Positions 1 through 5,455 of a stretch of DNA of 5,455 nucleotides are shown piece by piece. Under the pieces are notes generated by a model. That model was not told the DNA's origin, made no database searches, and saw only the letters and a program-made list of their open reading frames with translations. Position numbers and translations under genes: made by a program. Origin of the DNA: Candidatus Troglogloeales bacterium (GTDB lineage Bacteria > Nitrospirota > Nitrospiria > SBBL01 > SBBT01). Position 1 is the first letter of the stretch; each line of letters begins with the position of its first letter. The stretch lies in assembly GCA_005239595.1 (NCBI GenBank), contig SBBT01000153.1:1-5455 (forward strand), given 5' to 3'.

Positions 1-28
1 ACCCTTTATCTTGGATACACCGTTTGAT

Positions 29-34
29 TATAAT
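29..34 (+). promoter_or_regulatory. Candidate -10 box for the HAD-hem-ribF gene cluster
   Basis: A perfect TATAAT lies 35 nt before the first start codon, so a transcript starting about 7 nt downstream would have a leader of roughly 30 nt. The -35 side is poor: at a 17-nt spacer the hexamer at 6-11 is TTATCT, which matches the sigma-70 consensus at three of six positions. A TG dinucleotide sits at 25-26, one base off the extended -10 position. The box is seen directly; its use as the operon promoter is inferred. Transcription might instead enter from a gene upstream of the window. Confidence 0.35.
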
Positions 35-69
35 TCCCCATACAGGGTCTCTGCTTATATCTACCGCCT

Positions 70-690
70 ATGACACAATCGGCTGTTATCTTTGATCTGG
101 GAAACGTTATCCTCTTTTTCGATTTTCACCGGGTTGCCGACAAACTTTCCAGAATCTCCTCGATAGACAGGGAGTCGATCGGACAGTTCCTCTTCGATGC
201 CAGGCATCACAGCCCTCTTGAAACGGGGGAGATCCAGCCTGAAGATTTTTTAAGAAAATGTCTCCCATCCTTTCCGGTCGAACTTCATACAGAACAACTT
301 CAAGAAATCTGGTGCGATATTTTTTGGGAAAACGGTCAGGTGATCGAAATCATTAAAACCCTTCAGGGAAAGGCCAAACTCCTTCTTCTCTCCAACACCA
401 ATCATTGGCATATTGAGTACATAAAAACCCATTTCACCGTTCTTGATCTTTTCGATGAAACGATCTTCTCCCATGAGATCGGACTTAGGAAACCCGATCC
501 AAAAATATATCAGCATGCGCTTGATCTCCTTCCCCCCGATACCCCGGTTGCCTATATCGACGATGTTCTGGAATATGTAGAAGCCGCCTCCAAAATGGGG
601 ATTACCGGCATTCACTACACGCATCATGATATCCTTCGGAAAAGGCTTGAAGCGCTTGGTCTTCTTCCTCCTTCCGACACCTTGCTGTAA
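70..690 (+). CDS. HAD-superfamily hydrolase, YihX-like sugar-phosphatase type
   Basis: A 206-residue cytosolic protein of the haloacid dehalogenase superfamily. All four motifs are visible: motif I FDLGNV with nucleophile Asp9; motif II LLLSNTN with Ser108; motif III RKPDP with Lys141; motif IV YIDD with Asp164 and Asp165 for Mg2+ binding. A helical cap region lies between motifs I and II (about residues 15-90), as in subfamily I enzymes. The DxG form of motif I and the RKPDPKIYQ segment resemble E. coli YihX, an alpha-glucose-1-phosphatase, but the substrate cannot be read from sequence. After motif IV, Tyr169 stands where the family usually has Asn (the NVEAA-type segment). The ATG at 70 is the only reasonable start, because in-frame stop TAA occurs at 31-33 with no other start between. 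No Shine-Dalgarno sequence precedes it. The gene ends 33 nt before hemC and probably heads the same transcript. Superfamily assignment is firm; function is open. Confidence 0.9.
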   Translation: MTQSAVIFDLGNVILFFDFHRVADKLSRISSIDRESIGQFLFDARHHSPLETGEIQPEDFLRKCLPSFPVELHTEQLQEIWCDIFWENGQVIEIIKTLQGKAKLLLLSNTNHWHIEYIKTHFTVLDLFDETIFSHEIGLRKPDPKIYQHALDLLPPDTPVAYIDDVLEYVEAASKMGITGIHYTHHDILRKRLEALGLLPPSDTLL

Positions 691-723
691 TAGGATAGCT
701 CTGTCCGAGCGGTTAGAATAGAT

Positions 724-1665
724 ATGCAAAAGGAAAAATTGAAAATTGGAAGTCGGGCAAGCAAACTTGCCCTCTGGCAGGCCGCATGGGTCGCAGGGCA
801 GATTGAGGCGAGCGGGGGCCATTGTGAAATCGTGAAAATTAAAACCACAGGGGATAAAATCCTTGATGTCCCTTTGGCTAAGGTTGGTGGAAAGGGGCTC
901 TTCGTTAAGGAGATCGAAGAGGCCCTCATCACTGGAGAAATTGACCTTGCCGTGCACAGTATGAAAGATATGCCAGGCCACATCCCCTCCCCACTTCATC
1001 TCGCAGCTATTTCAAAACGGGAAAACCCTCAAGACGTGCTAATCAGCCGTCTCGGTCTTAGATTCTTCGACCTCTCCGCCGGTTCAAAAATCGGTACCAG
1101 TGCACTTAGGCGGCAGGCCCAATTGATGGCCCATCGTTCTGATCTTCAATTCGTCCCGCTGCGAGGGAACCTGGACACACGTTTAAGAAAGCTAAAAGAG
1201 GGGCAGCTTGATGCCATTATTCTTGCTGCGGCCGGGCTTCATCGGATGGGCTGGGACGGCCAGGTTACAGAATATCTTCCCTTCGAAATCAGCCTGCCGG
1301 CGATTGGCCAGGGAGCGCTCGGAATAGAGTGCCGCCGTAACGATCGGGAGGTCAATGCCTATGTGGCGATGCTAAATGATTCCGAAACCGCTCGCTGTGT
1401 TACGGCCGAACGGGCCATGCTGAAACGACTGGAAGGAGGGTGCCAGGTGCCGATTGCAGGAATCGCCACCCTGTCACAGCGGGAAATAACATTAAAGGGG
1501 CTAGTGGCCAGTTTGGATGGCAAGGAAATCATTCATGTCTGCGAGCATGGGGATGAACCCGAATCGCTTGGGATTCGTGTCGCTGAATTGCTTTTGTCCA
1601 GGGGGGCAGATAGAATACTGGCGGCCATCTACCCGGACAATCCCCAAGAAAAAGGGCCTAAGTAA
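724..1665 (+). CDS. hemC: Hydroxymethylbilane synthase (porphobilinogen deaminase)
   Basis: This cytosolic enzyme joins four porphobilinogen units head to tail into linear hydroxymethylbilane, the substrate of HemD. At 313 residues it has the normal bacterial length. It starts with the family signature IGSRASKLALWQ (residues 8-19). Other landmarks are HSMKDMP (78-84) with catalytic Asp82, GTSALRRQAQ (124-133) with substrate-binding Arg129 and Arg130, LRGNLDTRL (146-154), and LEGGCQVPIAG (236-246), whose Cys240 carries the dipyrromethane cofactor as a thioether. No key residue is missing. The ATG at 724 fits the family N-terminus, although no good Shine-Dalgarno precedes it; in-frame stop TAG at 691-693 rules out a longer form. 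Its stop overlaps the start of the next gene by one base, which suggests translational coupling to the enzyme that uses its unstable product. Confidence 0.97.
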   Translation: MQKEKLKIGSRASKLALWQAAWVAGQIEASGGHCEIVKIKTTGDKILDVPLAKVGGKGLFVKEIEEALITGEIDLAVHSMKDMPGHIPSPLHLAAISKRENPQDVLISRLGLRFFDLSAGSKIGTSALRRQAQLMAHRSDLQFVPLRGNLDTRLRKLKEGQLDAIILAAAGLHRMGWDGQVTEYLPFEISLPAIGQGALGIECRRNDREVNAYVAMLNDSETARCVTAERAMLKRLEGGCQVPIAGIATLSQREITLKGLVASLDGKEIIHVCEHGDEPESLGIRVAELLLSRGADRILAAIYPDNPQEKGPK

Positions 1666-3203
1666 TGGGAAATAGGGGGAAGGTTTACCTGGTCGGGGCT
1701 GGTCCCGGTGACCCGAAACTGATTACCCTTCGGGGCAAGGAGCTTCTCGAAAGCGCGGATACCATCATCTATGACTATCTGGCGAATCCGAAACTCTTGT
1801 CTTATACGAGGGTTGAGGCAGAACGGATCTATGTCGGGAAAAAGGGGGGTGCACGCAGTCCCTTACACCAGGAACATATTAACCAACTGATGATCAAGGC
1901 CGCTTCCGCAGGTAAACAGGTTGTTCGACTCAAAGGGGGCGATCCCTTCATTTTTGGACGGGGGGGAGAAGAGGTCGTCGCCTTGGGGGCTGCCGGCATC
2001 CCCTTTGAAGTCGTTCCAGGAGTCACCTCGGCAATTGGGGCTCCAACCTACGCTGGCATCCCGCTCACCCATCGCGAGATAGCGTCGAGCGTCTTGTTGA
2101 TTACCGGCCATGAAGACCCGGACAAAGAGGGAAATGCCATCGATTTAAAAAAGCTGGCCACAGGTGCGGACACGCTTGTTTTTCTGATGGCAATGGGAAA
2201 TCTCTCTGCCATCGCAGATCAGCTGATTCGTGCCGGAAAAAGCCCCAAGACGCCCATCGCCCTGATTCAATGGGGAACCCATCCTCACCAAAAGACGTTG
2301 GTGGGAGAGCTGGAGAACATCCATGCAAAGGCCACGAAAGAAGGGATGAAGCCGCCCGCCGTCATTGTCGTGGGCGATGTGGTCTCGCTGAGGGGGCAGT
2401 TCGGTTGGTTTGAATCGCGCCCTTTATTTGGAAAACGAATCCTGGTGACCCGCGCGGAGGAGCAGGCGGAAGAATTTACCGATCTTCTTGAAACGCTGGG
2501 CGCCCAGGCCATTTCGTTCCCCACGATTAAAATCGTCCCGCCCGCAAGCTGGAATTTGCTGGATCGCGCGATAGAACAGATTGACGTTTACGATGGGTTG
2601 ATTTTTACCTCCGCCAACGGCGTCCGCTTTTTTCGAGAACGGATTAAGACGCGCGGCCTCGATCTTCGCATCCTAAAAGGTTTTTCCATTACTGCGATTG
2701 GGCCGCGTACGGCGAAGGAGATTGAAACGTGGGGCATCAAGGTTGATCTCATCCCATCCGAGTTTCAGGCCGAGGGGGTTATCTCGGCATTAGCCGAAAA
2801 GGGAATTTCCGGAAAACGATTTCTCCTTCCAAGGGCAAAAGAGGCGAGGGATCTGCTACCCGATGAAATTCAGAAAATGGGGGGGGCGGTCGAAGTGGTC
2901 GTTGCCTATGAGGCGGTTAGGCCGCGATATACCCGCCAGGAGATTGAAGCGCTTCTGTCTGGCAGCCGGATCGATATGGTCACTTTTGCAAGCTCTTCCA
3001 CCCTTCGCAACTTTATCGAGATCATCGGCACGGAGACGGTGTGGCTGGCCTCCGTGCCGATCGCCTGCATCGGCCCGATTACCGGAAAAACAGCGGGCGA
3101 TTTTGGCCTCAAGGTGGCTGTAATGCCGAAAGAGTATACTCTCCCTGCCCTGGCTGACGCGATTTGCACCTACTTTAGTCATTTGCAAGGACCATCCATT
3201 TAA
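1665..3203 (+). CDS. cobA-hemD: Fused uroporphyrinogen-III C-methyltransferase / uroporphyrinogen-III synthase
   Basis: A bifunctional protein of 512 residues. The N-terminal half (about 5-245) is SUMT/CobA, which uses two S-adenosylmethionine molecules to methylate uroporphyrinogen III at C2 and C7, giving precorrin-2. It shows VYLVGAGPGDP (7-17), GGDPFIFGRGGEE (91-103), VPGVTSA (117-123), PLTHR (133-137) and a VIVVGDVV end (233-240). The C-terminal half (about 257-505) is HemD, which cyclises hydroxymethylbilane with inversion of ring D. It shows the poorly conserved but recognisable pattern of this family: KRILVTRAEEQ (257-267), IFTSANGV (313-320), AIGPRTA (344-350), LLPRAKEARDLL (387-398), FASSSTLRNF (441-450) and CIGPITGKTA (468-477). 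A short linker joins the two domains. The start ATG overlaps the hemC stop (TAATG), with a weak AAGG about 9 nt upstream. The fusion places synthesis of uroporphyrinogen III and its diversion to sirohaem or cobalamin on one polypeptide. The domain calls are secure; the compound gene symbol is descriptive. Confidence 0.95.
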   Translation: MGNRGKVYLVGAGPGDPKLITLRGKELLESADTIIYDYLANPKLLSYTRVEAERIYVGKKGGARSPLHQEHINQLMIKAASAGKQVVRLKGGDPFIFGRGGEEVVALGAAGIPFEVVPGVTSAIGAPTYAGIPLTHREIASSVLLITGHEDPDKEGNAIDLKKLATGADTLVFLMAMGNLSAIADQLIRAGKSPKTPIALIQWGTHPHQKTLVGELENIHAKATKEGMKPPAVIVVGDVVSLRGQFGWFESRPLFGKRILVTRAEEQAEEFTDLLETLGAQAISFPTIKIVPPASWNLLDRAIEQIDVYDGLIFTSANGVRFFRERIKTRGLDLRILKGFSITAIGPRTAKEIETWGIKVDLIPSEFQAEGVISALAEKGISGKRFLLPRAKEARDLLPDEIQKMGGAVEVVVAYEAVRPRYTRQEIEALLSGSRIDMVTFASSSTLRNFIEIIGTETVWLASVPIACIGPITGKTAGDFGLKVAVMPKEYTLPALADAICTYFSHLQGPSI

Positions 3204-3207
3204 GAGG
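3203..3207 (+). promoter_or_regulatory. Shine-Dalgarno sequence of hemB
   Basis: AGAGG lies 5 nt before the hemB ATG and begins on the last base of the cobA-hemD stop codon, with a further AAAGG directly before the ATG. It is the only strong ribosome binding site in the gene series and fixes the hemB start at 3213. The two genes joined by TAATG overlaps lack an equally good site. Confidence 0.65.
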
Positions 3208-3212
3208 AAAGG

Positions 3213-4187
3213 ATGCCATTCCCCCTGCAACGGCCCAGAAGATTACGGCAAACCCCGGCGATTAGAAGACTTGTATCGGAAACCGAGCTTTCCGTCGGGC
3301 ATTTGATCTTGCCCCTCTTTGTCACCCATGAAAAGGGGCGGCAGGAGATTACATCGATGCCCGGCCAGTACCGCCTTTCCATCCCGGCCCTGATCAAAGA
3401 AGTAGAAGAGGCCCATCAACTCGGCATCCCCGCCGTTATCCTTTTTGGCATTCCGAGGATCAAGGATGAATACGGTTCGGGGGCGACCGATCCGAATGGA
3501 ATCGTGCAGGAGGCGATCCGGGCCGTAAAAGATAAAACACCCGAGATGCTGGTCATCACCGATATTTGCATTGATGAATACACCTCGCATGGACACTGCG
3601 GATTGGTCAAAGACGGGAAAATCATGAACGATGACACCCTGGATGTCCTGTCACGAATGGCGCTCACGCATGTCCAGGCCGGCGCCGATCTGGTCGCCCC
3701 CTCCGACATGATGGACGGGCGTGTGGGGGCGATTCGAAAAGCCCTGGACGCCAATGGATATCAGGAGAAGCCCATTCTCTCTTACGCAGCCAAATATGCC
3801 TCCTGTTTTTATGCCCCATTTCGGGAAGCGGCCCAATCCTCTCCCCAATTCGGAGACCGAAAAAGCTATCAGATGGATCCAGCCAATCGGCGCGAGGCCT
3901 TGCGGGAAGTCATGCTCGATATTGAAGAAGGGGCAGACATGATCATGGTAAAACCGGCGCTCCCCTACCTCGATATTATCTCGGACATTAAACGGCAGTT
4001 TCCCCTCCCTCTGGCCGCCTATCAGGTAAGCGGGGAGTTTTCCATGATCAAGGCCGCGGTAAAATTGGGGTATCTGGATGAATCACGGGCCATGATGGAA
4101 ACGCTGATCGCGATTCGGCGCGCCGGCGCCGATATGATTCTGACCTATTTTGCCAAAGAGGCCGCGCGTTTGATCCGGAACGTCTAA
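3213..4187 (+). CDS. hemB: Delta-aminolevulinic acid dehydratase (porphobilinogen synthase)
   Basis: This cytosolic, typically octameric TIM-barrel enzyme condenses two 5-aminolevulinate molecules into porphobilinogen, the substrate of HemC. Its 324 residues are the usual length. The two Schiff-base lysines are Lys194 in SYAAKYAS (190-197) and Lys247 in MVKPALPYLD (245-254). Other landmarks are the N-terminal arm with RPRRLR (7-12), LPLFVTH (33-39), VAPSDMMDGR (161-170), FGDRKSYQMDPANRREA (213-229) and YQVSGEFSMIK (270-280). The active-site metal loop reads DICIDEYTSHGHCG (117-130). It has Cys119 and Cys129 of the zinc-type site, but Asp121 where the three-cysteine form has its middle Cys. 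Glu232 in the REALRE segment aligns with the allosteric Mg2+ ligand of the E. coli-type enzyme. The gene begins 9 nt after cobA-hemD and ends in a one-base overlap with ribF. Confidence 0.97.
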   Translation: MPFPLQRPRRLRQTPAIRRLVSETELSVGHLILPLFVTHEKGRQEITSMPGQYRLSIPALIKEVEEAHQLGIPAVILFGIPRIKDEYGSGATDPNGIVQEAIRAVKDKTPEMLVITDICIDEYTSHGHCGLVKDGKIMNDDTLDVLSRMALTHVQAGADLVAPSDMMDGRVGAIRKALDANGYQEKPILSYAAKYASCFYAPFREAAQSSPQFGDRKSYQMDPANRREALREVMLDIEEGADMIMVKPALPYLDIISDIKRQFPLPLAAYQVSGEFSMIKAAVKLGYLDESRAMMETLIAIRRAGADMILTYFAKEAARLIRNV

Positions 4188-5128
4188 TGCAGATTGTTAT
4201 CGGCACCCTTAACATCCGACCGATCGCAAAGTATCCTGTGGTGGCCATCGGGAATTTTGATGGATTCCATCTGGGACACCAGGCAATTCTGGCGCATGCG
4301 GTGTCGCGGGCCAAAGAGACGAAAGGGTCTGCGGTTGTCCTCACCTTCGAACCCCATCCGCTAAAGGTATTGGCGCCCGATAAGGCATTAAGGTTGCTTT
4401 ATCCCTTTCAGACAAAAATGCGGCTGATTGAAGCGGCCGGCATCGATGTGGTCTGTGTCGCAGAATTTAACAAGAAATTCCTGCAGCATACCCCGCACGA
4501 ATTCGCCAAGGAATTCCTTCACGATAAGATTGGATGTAAAGAGGTTATTGTTGGAAAGAATTTCAGATTTGGCAAAGGCCGCGCTGGAGGTGTAGACGAC
4601 CTGATCCGGTTTGGAAAAGAGTTTGGATTCCGAGTGATCGCGGAAGGGCCGGTCCTGGTGGATGGGCTGACGGTGAGTTCATCAAAGATCAGGGAGTCGA
4701 TCGGTAAAGGGGATGTGAAATTGGCCGGAAAATTACTCGGAAGGGCCTATATCTTGGAAGGCAAGGTGATTCACGGCGATCATACCGGAAAGGCGCTCGG
4801 ATTTCCTACCGCCAACTTCCCTCTTCCCAATGAATTGGTGCCCAAAAATGGTATCTATGCCGCCCGCATCACGATTTTAAAGGCGGAGGGTCCGCTCACA
4901 AGGGATGGAGTCGTTTATATCGGCCCCCGGCCGACTTTCAAGGAACGAGAGACGCAGGTCGAAGCACATTTATTCGACTATAACGAAAATCTCTATGGAA
5001 AAAGAGTGATCGTAACCCTCATCGATTGGATTCGGGGAGATGAAACGTTCCACGATTTAAACGCACTGACACGACAAATGGAAAAAGATGCAGAAAAAGC
5101 CCGCTCCATTTTAAAACAAAGGACATAA
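4187..5128 (+). CDS. ribF: Bifunctional riboflavin kinase / FAD synthetase
   Basis: This cytosolic enzyme phosphorylates riboflavin to FMN and adenylates FMN to FAD. Its 313 residues match the usual bacterial two-domain length. The N-terminal nucleotidyltransferase domain (about 15-175) shows GNFDGFHLGHQ (22-32), a GxFDGxHxGH site for ATP, then TFEPHP (53-58), VGKNFRFGKGRAG (122-134) and SSSKIRESI (164-172). The C-terminal riboflavin kinase domain (about 183-308) shows GKALGFPTANF (201-211), whose Thr and Asn bind Mg-ATP, NGIYAARI (221-228), IGPRPTF (245-251) and VEAHLFDY (258-265) with the likely catalytic Glu259. Both halves look intact. The ATG at 4187 shares its A with the hemB stop (TAATG), and only a weak GGA lies upstream, so reinitiation after hemB is likely. 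ribF more often sits near ileS, lspA, truB or rpsO, so its place at the end of a haem cluster is worth noting. Confidence 0.96.
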   Translation: MQIVIGTLNIRPIAKYPVVAIGNFDGFHLGHQAILAHAVSRAKETKGSAVVLTFEPHPLKVLAPDKALRLLYPFQTKMRLIEAAGIDVVCVAEFNKKFLQHTPHEFAKEFLHDKIGCKEVIVGKNFRFGKGRAGGVDDLIRFGKEFGFRVIAEGPVLVDGLTVSSSKIRESIGKGDVKLAGKLLGRAYILEGKVIHGDHTGKALGFPTANFPLPNELVPKNGIYAARITILKAEGPLTRDGVVYIGPRPTFKERETQVEAHLFDYNENLYGKRVIVTLIDWIRGDETFHDLNALTRQMEKDAEKARSILKQRT

Positions 5129-5136
5129 CTAAGACA

Positions 5137-5170
5137 CCCATCACGAAAATCGCACAGCCCATCGAAAATC
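5137..5170 (+). repeat. Imperfect short direct repeat
   Basis: CCCATCACGAAAATC (5137-5151) is followed by CCCATCGAAAATC (5158-5170), which is the same string with two bases (AC) missing. The copies lie 6 nt apart just after the ribF stop. A repeat this short may be chance or replication slippage, and no function is assigned. Confidence 0.4.
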
Positions 5171-5255
5171 TAGAAAAAACCTTCCTAGGGCAACCCATAT
5201 ATTGTGCCGATACTATTCACTTGTCAACATGTAGAGTGACTCCCCAGGATAGAAA

Positions 5256-5274
5256 TCAAGAATTTTTTTCTTGA
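5256..5274. repeat. Perfect 7-bp inverted repeat with 5-T loop
   Basis: TCAAGAA (5256-5262) and TTCTTGA (5268-5274) are exact reverse complements around TTTTT. The stem is AT-rich, and on the + strand no T run follows it, so it is a poor terminator in that direction. A TATACT (5278-5283), one mismatch from a -10 box, lies just downstream but lacks a good -35. It may be an operator-like dyad or a melted-DNA feature of the AT-rich core. Confidence 0.4.
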
Positions 5275-5306
5275 AGATATACTAGAAAAGAGTAATTCCT
5301 AACATT

Positions 5307-5336
5307 TTGATATTGTTAGCTTTATGCCTGCATCAT
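5307..5336 (+). promoter_or_regulatory. Weak candidate sigma-70 promoter
   Basis: TTGATA (5307-5312, five of six -35 positions) is followed after 18 nt by CATCAT (5331-5336, four of six -10 positions). It would read towards the DnaA-box pair and any gene beyond the window. In AT-rich DNA such matches arise easily, so this is only a candidate. Confidence 0.2.
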
Positions 5337-5407
5337 TCTTAGGCAACCATTACGGTAGGGGCGTAAAATAAGGCAATAATGGGTCAAACTGAGAAACTGC
5401 CAACAGG

Positions 5408-5416
5408 TTGTCCACA
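5408..5416 (+). promoter_or_regulatory. DnaA-box-like 9-mer, one mismatch
   Basis: TTGTCCACA differs from the DnaA box TTATCCACA only at position 3. It lies 5 nt from a perfect box in the opposite orientation, which makes it more credible than a lone near-match. Binding is inferred. Confidence 0.4.
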
Positions 5417-5421
5417 TTTTC

Positions 5422-5430
5422 TGTGGATAA
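5422..5430 (-). promoter_or_regulatory. Perfect consensus DnaA box
   Basis: TGTGGATAA on the + strand is the exact complement of TTATCCACA, the high-affinity DnaA binding site in most bacteria. It sits in gene-free DNA about 80 nt downstream of a strongly AT-rich stretch. This arrangement occurs at origins and at DnaA-controlled promoters, but a single 9-mer can also occur by chance. Confidence 0.5.
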
Positions 5431-5455
5431 CATGAAAATCGCCTTCTATCAGAAC

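Larger units (their letters stand above)
5407..5431. repeat. Inverted repeat formed by two DnaA-box-like 9-mers
   Basis: GTTGTCCACA (5407-5416) and TGTGGATAAC (5422-5431) form 10-base arms around TTTTC. Nine of ten positions are Watson-Crick complementary, and the tenth is a G-T pair. The dyad is made of the two box-like sequences facing each other, so its symmetry may reflect paired protein binding rather than an RNA hairpin. Confidence 0.6.
5129..5455. other. Gene-free region after ribF with AT-rich core and DnaA-box-like end
   Basis: This 327-nt stretch has no convincing open reading frame on either strand. Right after ribF there is no clear intrinsic terminator, meaning no GC-rich hairpin followed by a T run. 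Positions 5251-5340 hold 24 G+C in 90 bases (about 27%), far below the neighbouring genes, and contain small dyads and T runs. The last 50 bases carry an inverted pair of DnaA-box-like 9-mers. The composition suits a regulatory or origin region before a gene that lies beyond the window. No known riboswitch, tRNA or small RNA is recognised. Confidence 0.6.

Noticed and set aside
714..719. TAGAAT as a -10 box for a separate hemC promoter.
   Set aside because: The -35 position at a 17-nt spacer is TAGGAT (two of six), and transcription would begin at about the hemC start codon, leaving no leader.
250..999. A 249-codon open frame on the minus strand across the HAD gene and hemC.
   Set aside because: It lies antisense to two genes with intact catalytic motifs, spans their junction, and its translation shows no recognisable domain. 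It is best read as a by-product of the + strand codon use.
2856..3230. A 124-codon minus-strand frame and an 86-codon + strand frame within the HemD domain.
   Set aside because: Both overlap the well-supported HemD half in other frames, have low-complexity Arg/Pro-rich composition and show no family motifs.
5166..5190. Possible terminator after ribF around CTAGAAAAAACCTTCCTAG.
   Set aside because: The stem needs a bulge, is short and AT-rich, and no T run follows. It does not meet the pattern of an intrinsic terminator.
5201..5227. Perfect minus-strand TTGACA (5222-5227) suggesting a leftward promoter into ribF.
   Set aside because: No acceptable -10 hexamer lies at 16-18 nt (best three of six), and transcription would be antisense to ribF with no gene to serve.
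5350..5433. A 27-codon minus-strand frame starting MLSTENVDNLL, with GAAGG 8 nt upstream.
   Set aside because: It reads straight through the DnaA-box pair, is very short and resembles no family. The upstream match is likely chance.
5432..5455. ATG followed by seven sense codons (MKIAFYQN) running off the window edge.
   Set aside because: There is no Shine-Dalgarno sequence, the ATG abuts the DnaA-box dyad, and eight codons are too few to judge. It could be the start of a real gene if the frame stays open beyond the edge.

Overview
The window looks like ordinary bacterial chromosome of moderate GC content. Five genes in a row on the + strand fill positions 70-5128. Three of them are core tetrapyrrole (haem, sirohaem, cobalamin) genes: hemC, a fused cobA-hemD, and hemB. 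They follow a small HAD-family phosphatase and are followed by ribF, which makes FMN and FAD. The fused uroporphyrinogen-III methyltransferase/synthase beside hemC and hemB recalls lineages such as Nitrospirota, Desulfobacterota/Geobacter relatives and some Firmicutes. I lean towards a Nitrospirota- or deltaproteobacteria-like Gram-negative, but this is inference from gene order and protein style; no taxonomic marker is present.

Layout: 1-69 is a short leader with a perfect TATAAT box. 70-690 is the HAD hydrolase. 724-1665 is hemC. 1665-3203 is cobA-hemD. 3213-4187 is hemB. 4187-5128 is ribF. The spacing is operon-like: 33 nt between HAD and hemC, stop/start overlaps of the TAATG type at hemC/cobA-hemD and at hemB/ribF, and 9 nt with a good Shine-Dalgarno before hemB. 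From 5129 to the end there is no convincing gene. This tail includes an AT-rich stretch with small dyads, and near the window edge an inverted pair of DnaA-box-like sequences (one perfect, one with a single mismatch). That could be the edge of a replication origin or a DnaA-regulated promoter.

Pathway logic: HemB condenses two 5-aminolevulinate molecules to porphobilinogen. HemC polymerises four of these to hydroxymethylbilane. The HemD half of the fusion cyclises it to uroporphyrinogen III. The CobA half methylates that product to precorrin-2, the entry to sirohaem, cobalamin and related cofactors. The 5-aminolevulinate-forming genes (hemA/hemL) and the decarboxylation steps are not in the window. 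RibF supplies flavin cofactors and is linked to the haem genes by position only. I found no clear mobile element, CRISPR array, tRNA or rRNA. The best candidate for something beyond a housekeeping operon is the DnaA-box tail.
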